Positions 20,937-29,029 of a stretch of DNA of 64,000 nucleotides are shown piece after piece. Origin of the DNA: JAXMBN01 sp046349875 (GTDB lineage Bacteria > Planctomycetota > Planctomycetia > Pirellulales > Pirellulaceae); contig JAXMBN010000020.1 of the NCBI GenBank assembly GCA_046349875.1, forward strand, positions 44,329 through 108,328. Direction: 5' to 3'. Numbering within the stretch: the stretch's first letter is position 1; the number at the start of each line of letters is the position of its first letter. The translations under genes were made by a program, and so were the position numbers. The notes beneath the pieces are model-generated. The model ran no database searches and was not told the origin of the DNA. It saw only the letters and a list, made by a program, of their open reading frames with translations.

Positions 20937-21929
20937 ATGACTGACTTGAGCAACGATGGCTCTTTCCGCTCGACCGCATCTGCCCAAATCTTGCGGCAAC
21001 GCGCGGCATTACTTCAGTCCTTGCGACACTTTTTTGATTCGCGAGGCATGATCGAGGTTCAAACACCAATTCTGTCTCAGGATATCGTGGTCGACCGGCA
21101 CTTGGATCCATTGGTGGTGGAGGTCGAGGATTTCCCGCCTCGGCATGGAACCAGCCACACATGGTATCTGCAAACGTCTCCCGAACAGAACATGAAACGT
21201 CTGTTGGCGAGTGGATTGGAAGCCATCTATCAAATTGGCCCTGTGTTTCGAAGTGGCGAGTTTGGTCCGTTTCACAATCCCGAGTTCACGATGGTGGAAT
21301 GGTATCGCGTAGGCGAGGACTTCGAAGGTGGCATCACCTTCTTGGAAGAGTTGACGACGCACTTGTTGGCAACTGCCCAACCGATGCGTGCCACCTTCGC
21401 GGAAGTATTTCAAAAGCATCTTGGAATCGATGCTCTGGAATCATCGATGGATGCATTGGCTGACGTCGCGATGGCTCGAGGCCACGTCCAAGATCGCACA
21501 TGGTCCATGGATCGGGACGACTGGATCAACTTGCTATTCTCACACGATGTGCAACCACAACTGGGGCATGAAAAGCCCTTGGTCGTCACCCACTTCCCTG
21601 CAACGCAAGCCGCATTGGCTCGAATCGCTGACGAGGATGCTCGAACGGCCGAGCGATTTGAGATTTTTTATCGAGGGGTGGAGCTAGCCAACGGCTACCA
21701 CGAATTGCTCGATCCTTCGATCTTGCGAGCCCGCAATGCCATCGCCAATGCGCAGCGGATCGAAGATGGCAAGACACCGTTACCCTCCGAGAGTCGGTTG
21801 CTAGATGCGATGGAATCGGGGCTTCCAGCCTGTTGCGGTTGCGCTCTTGGGTTCGATCGGGTTGTCATGTTGGCCACGGAGAGCCATTCGCTTCGTGATG
21901 TACTCTGTTTTCCTTGGGACCGCGCCTGA
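20937..21929 (+). CDS. epmA: Elongation factor P--beta-lysine ligase (lysyl-tRNA synthetase-like)
   Basis: A 330-residue paralogue of the class II lysyl-tRNA synthetase catalytic core, without the anticodon-binding domain. EpmA attaches (R)-beta-lysine to a lysine of elongation factor P. Class II motifs are seen: motif 2 FRSGEFGPFHNPEFTMVEWYR and motif 3 GCALGFDRVVMLA. The N-terminus (LRQRAALLQSLRHFFDSRG) and the TSPEQNMKRLLASG segment match the GenX/PoxA family. Neither efp nor epmB is in the window. The last residues FPWDRA are near the usual EpmA end. Confidence 0.93.
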   Translation: MTDLSNDGSFRSTASAQILRQRAALLQSLRHFFDSRGMIEVQTPILSQDIVVDRHLDPLVVEVEDFPPRHGTSHTWYLQTSPEQNMKRLLASGLEAIYQIGPVFRSGEFGPFHNPEFTMVEWYRVGEDFEGGITFLEELTTHLLATAQPMRATFAEVFQKHLGIDALESSMDALADVAMARGHVQDRTWSMDRDDWINLLFSHDVQPQLGHEKPLVVTHFPATQAALARIADEDARTAERFEIFYRGVELANGYHELLDPSILRARNAIANAQRIEDGKTPLPSESRLLDAMESGLPACCGCALGFDRVVMLATESHSLRDVLCFPWDRA

Positions 21930-22363
21930 CCGACTCACCCACGCGGCGGATTTTTGAAAAATTTTTGGTTGCTGCACCAAGAAAATGCTCGCAAGTGACC
22001 AAACGTGTCCAGAGACGTCCGTATTAATAGAACATCGAAGCAATGGTTGCTTCGAGATCGCAAACCGCGAGCAACCTTTCTTTCACTCTCAACGTAATAC
22101 ACTTGTCGCAAGTTGCGATCGATTGCGTAGCAAACTGAACTTCTTACAAACAAGAAGGTCAAAACTTCAAAAGCTAGCAAAATCGAGTTTTTAAGTTGTT
22201 GAGTGAAGAACGAACCAAATCGTGAAAACTTGAGTCCTTTTTCAGGAAATCATCAAGAAAAAGCGATTTGGTATACAAGTTGCGGAGTGGGTAAGCGAAG
22301 ACCCAGAGTTGGCAGTAAACAAGGGATCGTGGTGAGACCTTGGACTGCAATACAAATTGAGTT
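21930..22363. other. Long gene-free leader upstream of csrA
   Basis: About 430 bases without a credible ORF. At 22045-22076 a 9-base stem with one bulged base (GGTTGCTTCG / CGAGCAACC) followed by TTTCTTTC could be a weak terminator for epmA. The rest, rather AT-rich, probably holds the csrA promoter and a long 5' leader. Confidence 0.4.
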
Positions 22364-22382
22364 GTGATCGAGATCACGGAGG
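22364..22382 (+). promoter_or_regulatory. Palindrome plus CsrA-like site overlapping the csrA Shine-Dalgarno
   Basis: GTGATCGAGATCAC (22364-22377) is a perfect inverted repeat of 6+2+6 bases. It runs into CACGGAGG (22375-22382), which fits the CANGGANG consensus of CsrA targets; its GGAGG is also the ribosome site for the ATG at 22391, spaced 8 bases. CsrA is known to repress by covering such sites, so autoregulation is a reasonable inference. Confidence 0.5.
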
Positions 22383-22390
22383 AATTGAAA

Positions 22391-22648
22391 ATGCTAGTAT
22401 TGAGCCGAAAAGAAGGTGAAGAGATCGTCATCGGGGACAACATCAAGATTGTCATTTCCCGAATCGATGGCAATCGAGTTTCGGTTGGGATTGAAGCTCC
22501 CAAGGATGTGAAGATCATTCGATCCGAACTAAGTGGTACGGAGCCCGAGGCTCAAAAAGAAAAGGCGAGCAAGTCACCTCGTTGGAGCAGTCTCGATGCA
22601 AAGCCAACGTTGTCGAAGTTCATTCAACTCCAACGCCAAGTAGGTTGA
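22391..22648 (+). CDS. csrA: Carbon storage regulator, RNA-binding translational regulator
   Basis: An 85-residue CsrA/RsmA protein. It begins MLVLSRKEGEEIVIGDNIKI; the beta-strand core and RVSVGIEAPKDVKIIRSEL follow the family closely. The conserved Arg in the second last strand is present (residue about 43 in the usual VxIxRxEL position, here IIRSEL). A tail of about 30 residues, Lys/Ser-rich, extends beyond the usual 60-65. ATG 22391 is certain: GGAGG lies 8 bases upstream, while the upstream GTG at 22364 would sit inside the palindrome. A strong terminator follows 47 bases after the stop. In planctomycetes its mRNA targets are unstudied. Confidence 0.94.
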   Translation: MLVLSRKEGEEIVIGDNIKIVISRIDGNRVSVGIEAPKDVKIIRSELSGTEPEAQKEKASKSPRWSSLDAKPTLSKFIQLQRQVG

Positions 22649-22695
22649 ATGAAATAGGGAGCTCTCGCATGGATGTTTGCGAACCACAGAGTAAA

Positions 22696-22737
22696 GGCCA
22701 TCTACCGGTGGCACTCACACCGGTAGGTGCCTTTTTT
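22696..22737 (+). terminator. Rho-independent terminator of csrA
   Basis: GGCCATCTACCGGTG pairs with CACCGGTAGGTGCC (a 9-base perfect core CTACCGGTG / CACCGGTAG with a GGC/GCC extension), loop of about 7 bases, followed by TTTTTT. This is a textbook intrinsic terminator. Confidence 0.9.
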
Positions 22738-23017
22738 CTCTCACCTGGCATCGCAACCAACATGCATCGATTGCCGCATGACGTTCACCAATGGAATGCT
22801 GGCCTGACGTGGTCAGCTTCGTTAGCCTCAAGGCAAATAAAACTAATTTGAAAGGGAGCATTCCCTGTCCCAGCACCATGCGTTCAGGACACTGCAAGAA
22901 AAAGCGGTGACTGAAAGAAGTTGCACGAAAGGGTAGCACGAAGAATCAGCACGAACATCAAGTACGAATGGGATGCTGATGCAAATCGAATGCATCGCAT
23001 GGCGATCCTTCGAATCG
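22738..23017. other. Intergenic region, convergent
   Basis: About 280 bases between the csrA terminator and the restored end of the minus-strand helicase gene. No ORF with coding character or RNA structure is seen. Confidence 0.4.
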
Positions 23018-23294
23018 TTACGAATCCAGAATAGTCAGCTTCGACTTAGCCACAAAGATAGACTTGATTTCGCCAGTGTCTTGAAAACGAATTCTGGCCA
23101 ATGTCCGGCAGCCCTGTCCCATGGACACTTAGGCGCGTGTCCTTCACCGTACTCGGGATGAAGAACCTGTAGTCCAGCGCTTGAGAGGATCTCCGGAGCC
23201 ACCAGCATTTCCACATCGGAGCCTCGACACCAGCGGGGAATCGTACTCTTCTTTCGCTCACGAATCATTTTTTGGAATCTGAGCGGTCACTTCA
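23018..23294 (-). pseudogene. C-terminal Tudor-like tail of the UvrD/PcrA helicase, out of frame
   Basis: After the apparent helicase stop at 23295 the minus strand still encodes protein in shifting frames. Readable parts are LPPDEVTAQIPKND, then EEYDSPLVSRLRCG, then VLHPEYGEGHA, then RTLARIRFQDTGEIKSIFVA, ending TILDS and a TAA at 23018-23020. HPxYGEG followed by a strand ending in a hydrophobic stretch is the signature of the small Tudor-like domain at the end of PcrA/UvrD-type helicases, which contacts RNA polymerase. At least three one-base slips separate it from the core. It is not an independent gene. Confidence 0.75.
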
Positions 23295-25376
23295 TCAGGC
23301 GGAAGCTGCGAATGCACTCATCCTGATCGAGGAAGACCATACCCCTTCTTCCTCATCGATATTGACGCGACGACTGCGATGTTGACTGCGGTCGACGGCA
23401 AAATCCTCATCCCAACGATCCGCATCTTCAAAATCAGGCTGTTCGGTAAAATCTTGACGAACGATTTCGTTCCGAGGCAGTTCCATCAAGAACTGGCTGC
23501 TGGCTCCCATGATATTGCGAGACATTCCTCGCGAGTGCGCCATGCTCAGCTGAAGATGGTCTTTTGCCCGCGTGATTCCAACAAAGAACAGGCGGCGTTC
23601 TTCTTCAATCTGTTGTGGATCGTATTGGGTTCGTACGTGGGGCAAGATGTTGTACTCGATGGCGATGATGTACACCGAGGGGAACTCTAGTCCTTTGCAC
23701 GAATGAAGAGTCATCAAGGTAACGCGATCGTTGGTCGCTTCCCACGAATCGGTATCGCTCACCAAACTGACCTGCTCTAAAAAGGCTTCCAATGCAGAAC
23801 CATCTTGGATCGTCAAATCGAGCTGCGCTGCGTCGGCCAAGAGTTCATTGACGTTTTCTTGGACCGAGTTATCGGGTGCATCTGTTTTCTTTTGCTGCAG
23901 ATAATTGACGTAGTCGGTTTCCTTAAGGAGATGTTTGAGCATCTCCACGATCGTCCCTGAGGCGAGTTCGCATAGCTCGTCGTAGAGTTTCAAAAACGCT
24001 GCGGCTCCTTTGGTTGCTTTAGGAGAAAGCAGTCCGTGTGGAATGGCATGGCGAAGGGCTGCCAACATTGCCAGTCCGCGCTGATCGGCGAGGTTGCGGA
24101 CCTTTTCAAGACCCTTTTCCCCTAAGCCACGCGTGGGGGTATTCACCACGCGAAGGAATGCTAAGTCGTCAGTGGGATTCTGAACGAGCGTGAGGTACGC
24201 CAAGAGATCTTTGATTTCTTGGCGCTGGTAAAAGCGAAATCCACCGATTAATTGGTAACCAATGCGGCGAGAGGTCAGAGCCAATTCCAACAAGCGTGAC
24301 TGGGCATTGGTACGGTATAGAATGGCAAAATCGCTAGCCCGTTTCCCTTCTTCGACGATTTGCCGCGCGATTTGATCCGCGATGTGATTGGCTTCTTCAC
24401 GATCGGTCGGGTAGATGCACAAACGAATGGGATCACCATTGTCGCGTGTAGGAATCAAAGTCTTGGCTTTGCGACGCGAATTGTGCTGAATGAGATAGTC
24501 GGCCGAGGAGAGGATTTGGGGCGTGCTTCGGTAGTTCTGTTCGAGCCGAACAATCTTTGTTTGAGGAAAGTCTTTTTCAAAGTTCAAGATGTTACCGATG
24601 TTGGCACCGCGCCAACCGTAGATCGACTGATCGGGATCGCCCGTCACGTTGATATTGGGGTAGTCCTGCGATAACGCACGGACCATGACATACTGTGCTA
24701 AATTCGTATCTTGATATTCATCCACCAGAATATATTTATGGGACTCATCCAGTTGAGCTCGCAGTTCAGGATGAGTACGCAAGAGCACTGCGGTGTGCAT
24801 GAGAAGATCATCGAAATCAACCGCACCACACTTGAGCAACACCTGCTGATAGACCGGGTAGACGCGAGTCAGGATATGCGTGTTGTGATCGGTGGTCTCG
24901 GTTGGTAATGCATCGGGCGTCACCAATCGGTTTTTCCAATTGCTGATTTCCCGTATGATCTGATCCATAGACAAATGCGAAAGGCTTACACCCGCCAATC
25001 GCACCGCCTCGACCATTGCCTGCTTGGCATCGGAAGGATCGTAAATCGAGTAATTGGGCGGCAATCCAATGTACGATCCAAATCGGCGCAAGAATCGTGC
25101 GCAATATCCATGAAAGGTCCCCATCCAAATGGGATTTTCTCCCACCATGCGAAAGAGTCTCTTCCGCATCTCGGCAGCAGCTTTGTTGGTGAATGTCAGC
25201 GCCAAGATGGAATACGGCGAGACCCCTTCACTGATCAAATGCGCGATGCGATGCGTTACGACGCGGGTCTTGCCAGATCCAGGACCAGCCAAAGTCAACA
25301 TGGGGCCATCGATGTGAAGCACCGCTTCCCGCTGAGAAGCGTTTAGACCTTCGAGAATTTCTGACTTGCCTATCAA
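23295..25376 (-). CDS. ATP-dependent DNA helicase UvrD/PcrA (C-terminus frameshifted)
   Basis: A superfamily 1A 3'-5' helicase acting in repair and removal of proteins from DNA. Motifs in order: Q motif LNASQREAVLH, Walker A AGPGSGKTRVV, motif Ia LTFTNKAAAEMRKR, Walker B/DExx VDEYQDTN, motif III TGDPDQSIYGWRGA, motif IV RLEQNYRS, motif V TLMTLHSCKGLEFPSVYI and motif VI EERRLFFVGITRAKDHL. The core is 693 codons and intact. The start is a TTG at 25376; no better start lies nearby. The end (SAFAASA) is a frameshift product; the genuine tail continues in 23018-23294, giving about 780 residues in total, the normal length. It converges on csrA. Confidence 0.93.
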   Translation of the reverse strand: MIGKSEILEGLNASQREAVLHIDGPMLTLAGPGSGKTRVVTHRIAHLISEGVSPYSILALTFTNKAAAEMRKRLFRMVGENPIWMGTFHGYCARFLRRFGSYIGLPPNYSIYDPSDAKQAMVEAVRLAGVSLSHLSMDQIIREISNWKNRLVTPDALPTETTDHNTHILTRVYPVYQQVLLKCGAVDFDDLLMHTAVLLRTHPELRAQLDESHKYILVDEYQDTNLAQYVMVRALSQDYPNINVTGDPDQSIYGWRGANIGNILNFEKDFPQTKIVRLEQNYRSTPQILSSADYLIQHNSRRKAKTLIPTRDNGDPIRLCIYPTDREEANHIADQIARQIVEEGKRASDFAILYRTNAQSRLLELALTSRRIGYQLIGGFRFYQRQEIKDLLAYLTLVQNPTDDLAFLRVVNTPTRGLGEKGLEKVRNLADQRGLAMLAALRHAIPHGLLSPKATKGAAAFLKLYDELCELASGTIVEMLKHLLKETDYVNYLQQKKTDAPDNSVQENVNELLADAAQLDLTIQDGSALEAFLEQVSLVSDTDSWEATNDRVTLMTLHSCKGLEFPSVYIIAIEYNILPHVRTQYDPQQIEEERRLFFVGITRAKDHLQLSMAHSRGMSRNIMGASSQFLMELPRNEIVRQDFTEQPDFEDADRWDEDFAVDRSQHRSRRVNIDEEEGVWSSSIRMSAFAASA

Positions 25377-25654
25377 GGTAATGCTCTTCGTGGCCTTGGG
25401 ATTTGCTATATCAAAATCGATAAGGACCGATCGATGGGCGTTGCGATCGCCTCCATTCTATCGGTGGTTCCAAATGCGGCGTCCCATCGCGGTATCCAAG
25501 TACAGGGAGTGCCCCGCCGTATCGTTGCTTCGACGTCTTAAAACTTCCTGTTTGGAAGAAAATGAATATAGAACGCTTGTCTACTAATCATGGTAGCGTT
25601 ATAGAGGAGTAGGGGAAGGGTGGCCTTTTGAAGTTCAAGACCAAGGAGTCGAGC

Positions 25655-26971
25655 ATGATCCATCGCCGACATTGGATGCAATCGATGCTAGCTTGTGGGG
25701 TGGGCATGGGGGCCAGTCGCTGCCTGTGGGCTCGCCCTATCGCCGATGCGATGATGCAGACCAATGCGTCGAGGCATTTGGTGATTCTTTGGATGGCAGG
25801 CGGTCCGTCACAGATGGACACATTCGATATGAAACCGGGAACAGCCAATGGGGGCGAGTTCCGCGAGATTGCGACATCGGTCCCTGGCATTCGTATCAGC
25901 GAACATTTGCCGAAGATTGCCAAATGGATGGACCATCTGGCCATCGTTCGCAATCTGCAAACCAAAGAGGGCGATCATGGTCGCGGAACGTTTCTCGTCC
26001 GAACCGGCCAGCGTCCCGGTGCCCCTTTGAAATACCCAGCCTTTCCAGTGGCGCTTGCCAAAGAGCTTTCTCCATCCGATCCGATGATACCGGACTATGT
26101 GAGTATTGCACCGCAGATCGCGATCAACCCTGCTGCATTCGGAAGTGGTTTTCTTGGGCCTCGTTATCAACCGCTAACGGTGGGTGCGCAAACCGCCTTC
26201 AACCCTCAGCCCAATGCGCGTCCGGTGGACCTACGCGTGGACAATCTATTGCCAGCCTCGGATCTTGCCAGCGATCGAATCCGCCGAAGGCGTGAGATGT
26301 GGGAGATGCTTCAAGAGAACTATGGAATCGCTGAACGCGATGGTGCCCCTAAAGCTCACGATACCGTTTTCCGCCGCGCGATGAAGCTTTCCGATAGTGA
26401 ACTCAATGTGGCCTTCGATCTCGCAAAAGAAACGACGGAAGTGCGCGAACGCTTTGGACCGAGCACCTTCGGACAAGGCTGCTTGATGGCGCGAAGGTTG
26501 ATTGAACGCGGCGTCCCTGTGGTCGAAGTGACGCTTGGTGAAGCAGGGCTCGCGTGGGATACGCACGCCAATAATTTTCAATCGGTGAAGAACCTCAGTG
26601 GGCAGTTGGACGCAGGTTGGTCGAGTCTCATGGAAGATCTTTCGGATCGTGGCTTGCTCGAATCAACGACTTTTTTGTGGATTGGAGAATTCGGTCGTAC
26701 ACCTGCAATCAATCCGCAAGGTGGAAGAGATCACTTCCCCGACGCTTGGAGCTGTGTAGTCGGTGGTGGCAACATCGCTGGAGGACAAGTCCTAGGTGCA
26801 ACTTCGCCCGATGGTACCAAGGTCGAAGGAGATCCCACATCGATCCCCGAAATCCTTGCAACGATCAGCACGGCAACGGGAATCAATCCTGCGTCGGAAA
26901 ACACGTCAGAATTAGGACGCCCCATCAAGATCGTCGACGCCAAGCCTCTAAAGACACTGCTCACGTCCTAA
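25655..26971 (+). CDS. DUF1501 family protein
   Basis: A 438-residue protein of the DUF1501 family, abundant in planctomycetes and distantly related to alkaline phosphatase/sulfatases. It starts MIHRRHWMQSMLACGVG, with twin arginines and a hydrophobic stretch as in a Tat signal. Family hallmarks: HLVILWMAGGPSQMDTFDMK near the N-terminus, VPVVEVTLG, the DTHANN segment and WIGEFGRTPAINPQGGRDH (shown in parts). AAGGAG lies about 9 bases before ATG 25655; the open frame begins earlier with a TTG at 25628 that has no such site. DUF1501 genes usually pair with DUF1549/DUF1553 cytochrome-like genes; none is next to this one. Function unknown. Confidence 0.9.
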   Translation: MIHRRHWMQSMLACGVGMGASRCLWARPIADAMMQTNASRHLVILWMAGGPSQMDTFDMKPGTANGGEFREIATSVPGIRISEHLPKIAKWMDHLAIVRNLQTKEGDHGRGTFLVRTGQRPGAPLKYPAFPVALAKELSPSDPMIPDYVSIAPQIAINPAAFGSGFLGPRYQPLTVGAQTAFNPQPNARPVDLRVDNLLPASDLASDRIRRRREMWEMLQENYGIAERDGAPKAHDTVFRRAMKLSDSELNVAFDLAKETTEVRERFGPSTFGQGCLMARRLIERGVPVVEVTLGEAGLAWDTHANNFQSVKNLSGQLDAGWSSLMEDLSDRGLLESTTFLWIGEFGRTPAINPQGGRDHFPDAWSCVVGGGNIAGGQVLGATSPDGTKVEGDPTSIPEILATISTATGINPASENTSELGRPIKIVDAKPLKTLLTS

Positions 26972-26975
26972 CATC

Positions 26976-27299
26976 ATGCAAGATGAACCGAGTCAGGATG
27001 CAATTTCGCCAGCGGCGGGTGAGGTACAATTTTCGGTCAGCAAAATCTTTGTTGCGACGAGCATCTTTGGAGTAGCCTTTATATTCTTCCAATATGCCTC
27101 TGTACTCGACGCGAGAGCCTATCAAACGACGAATGGATCTTCACAAGACGCGATGGTACTCAACTGGATGGGTGCGTCTCTATTCATCGGGGCCTTGGCA
27201 ATCTTCACCCATGGCTGGCGAGGATTTGTGTTCGGCACGGCCATCGCCTTCTTGTTGATACTTATCCCGATTATGTATGGCCTGCTATTTATGGCCTGA
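26976..27299 (+). CDS. Small membrane protein, unknown function
   Basis: A 107-residue protein with about three membrane helices (FVATSIFGVAFIFFQYAS, MGASLFIGALAIF, FGTAIAFLLILIPIMYGLLF, each about 20 residues). It starts four bases after the DUF1501 stop, so translation is probably coupled to it. I recognise no family. Confidence 0.62.
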   Translation: MQDEPSQDAISPAAGEVQFSVSKIFVATSIFGVAFIFFQYASVLDARAYQTTNGSSQDAMVLNWMGASLFIGALAIFTHGWRGFVFGTAIAFLLILIPIMYGLLFMA

Positions 27300-27393
27300 A
27301 GGATTCCAAGACCAACCATCGCTGGACCAAGAGCATTCCTCAGCAATGAGTGTTGAACGACTGGCTATGTCGGCCCAGATCAATCGGTTGAAA

Positions 27394-27816
27394 CTACCAT
27401 TCGATCTGAAGAATGCTCCCAGACCCAAAGACTGAGTATTGCCAGTAACTCAAAACGTTAAAACCTCGTACATCGAGGAGATGAGTAATGCGTTGTATCA
27501 CCTGTTGCCGATGTTCGTTCGGAAGGTGGCGATCCTTGATAAAGAATTCGACCTGAGTCTTTCCTTTTTCGGCAGCTTTGTGGATCTGCGCGAGAATCAG
27601 CCCAGAAAATCGAAGAGCAACCTGATCGCGGTGAGCATCCTTTCGGGCATCCTCTTCTTGCGACGCTTCCAAAGCTTCATGCATCAATTGGCGCGCATCG
27701 ATAGCATCCAATGAGGGAAGTGGGTGTGACTCCTTAGATTTCGTATTGCTCATCGCCCTTGCCTGATCAGGATCGTTACGCCTATCCTCGATCTTAATTC
27801 GCGATAGCAAAATCAC
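27394..27816 (-). CDS. Conserved-looking small protein, unknown function
   Basis: A protein of 120-140 residues, charged and helical (LPSLDAIDARQLMHEALEA), ending VFGSGSILQIEW. A GTG at 27816 overlaps the lspA stop by four bases (GTGA), a typical coupled start; an ATG at 27753 (MSNTKSKESH) is an alternative that fits the composition better. No signal peptide, membrane helix or known motif. It probably closes a dksA-like/lspA operon. Confidence 0.55.
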   Translation of the reverse strand: MILLSRIKIEDRRNDPDQARAMSNTKSKESHPLPSLDAIDARQLMHEALEASQEEDARKDAHRDQVALRFSGLILAQIHKAAEKGKTQVEFFIKDRHLPNEHRQQVIQRITHLLDVRGFNVLSYWQYSVFGSGSILQIEW

Positions 27817-28409
27817 TTCCCTTCGACGTGAGGGGTCGGAGCGCTTTCAGGCTCGGGCGTCATGAAGGTGTGCCATGCGAGCATGATGGCGCCGCAGACG
27901 AGTAAGCTATCGGCGATATTGAAATTGGGCCACGTGTATTGGCCGTAGCGAAAGAGAATCCAATCGCGAACTCCAGAATTCCATTCTTCGGGCATGCCGG
28001 CGGAAACCCACAATCCAAGTCGGTCGTAGAGATTGCCGCCGATCCCTGCCGTCACACAACCGAGGGCCACCGTCAGCCACTTCGATCGAACGGCTTGAAA
28101 GTAGAACAACCAAACGAGGATCCCGATGGCTGCAAAGATCGAAAAAATAGCGAACAGCCTTCCGTAACCTGCGCCCATTCCAAAGAGAGCACCTTCATTT
28201 ACGGCAGTCTCGATGCCAACGTAATTGCGAATCAACCACCACGGTGGCTGCTCACCCGGCAAACCGCGCCACGAAAAGACCGCTTGCTTGGTCGCCAAAT
28301 CAATCGCCGTCCCAAGGATGGCGATGACGAAGTAAGCGACGGCCGATACCTTCGGAAAGCTACTCGTCCCGATAAGGGTTGCTTCCGATCTTGCTAGCGC
28401 ATTTGACAC
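27813..28409 (-). CDS. lspA: Prolipoprotein signal peptidase
   Basis: An inner-membrane aspartyl protease that cleaves signal peptides of lipid-modified prolipoproteins. Four membrane helices and the five conserved boxes are seen: IDLATKQAVF, VNEGALFGMG, the catalytic Asp of GGNLYDRL and that of FNIADSLLVCG. The open frame reaches 28625, but that portion overlaps the dksA-like gene on the same strand; GTG 28409 (198 residues) is a compromise start inside the dksA-like tail, and the core similarity starts near VAYFVIAILG. The many lipoproteins in this window are its substrates. Confidence 0.88.
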   Translation of the reverse strand: MSNALARSEATLIGTSSFPKVSAVAYFVIAILGTAIDLATKQAVFSWRGLPGEQPPWWLIRNYVGIETAVNEGALFGMGAGYGRLFAIFSIFAAIGILVWLFYFQAVRSKWLTVALGCVTAGIGGNLYDRLGLWVSAGMPEEWNSGVRDWILFRYGQYTWPNFNIADSLLVCGAIMLAWHTFMTPEPESAPTPHVEGK

Positions 28410-28782
28410 AATACGGTGCCTCCGGAATGATCTCGAGCCTCGCTTTGGGAATGCGTCCTTCGCACTCGAGGCAGGTACCATATTCCCCGCTGGCGATCCG
28501 CTCAAGAGCAGCCTGAACCTTTTCCAATCGACCTTCTTCATTCGCAAGAAGATTGAGTGTGAACTCTTGCTCGTAAGCATCGGTCCCAAGATCGGCCATA
28601 TGAGTCGGTGCACTCGAAGAACCATCGCTCCCCGAAAGCGCCTCTCTTTCCATCATGGAAAGATCACCCGTAAGCCGTGCTCGCAACTCTATCAAGAGAG
28701 CCTTGAACTTCGCCAAATCCTCCGCCGACAATTCTGTTCGCTTGACCAACCGTTTTCCCCTTCGCGGAAGTATCAGTTGCAC
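28360..28782 (-). CDS. DksA/TraR-type C4 zinc-finger protein
   Basis: A 140-residue protein with a coiled-coil N-terminal half (LAKFKALLIELRARL and later EGRLEKVQAALERIASGEYG) and a four-cysteine finger CLEC - x17 - CVKC. This is the DksA/YocK class; DksA itself binds RNA polymerase through the secondary channel, but the coiled-coil tip here (SSSAPTHMADLGTDAYEQ) has the general TraR/DksA pattern rather than a proven DksA tip. The C-terminus overlaps the start of lspA. It is divergent from thrC. Confidence 0.85.
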   Translation of the reverse strand: MQLILPRRGKRLVKRTELSAEDLAKFKALLIELRARLTGDLSMMEREALSGSDGSSSAPTHMADLGTDAYEQEFTLNLLANEEGRLEKVQAALERIASGEYGTCLECEGRIPKARLEIIPEAPYCVKCASKIGSNPYRDE

Positions 28783-29029
28783 TGCTAATCGAGAAGCAAC
28801 TATTTAGGTCTGTTCAAGAAATTGAGGAGTCAAAATGGTATTACCACTCCAACTGCTGGTCAATGCGAGTAACTTTTCGAATTACGAAAGCTTTTCCGCT
28901 AAAACGCCGACCAAATGCTGATAAACTAGTCATTCTGACGGATCGCTCGCATTTTTTCGACTTGCCGGTGGCCCAAACCACCCAATTGAGCGGCTCTGTC
29001 ATGTATTTTGTCCGCAGGAAGTATCGCCG

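Noticed and set aside
28860..28890. Short TTTCG/CGAAA inverted repeat upstream of thrC
   Set aside because: Only five bases per arm; expected by chance.
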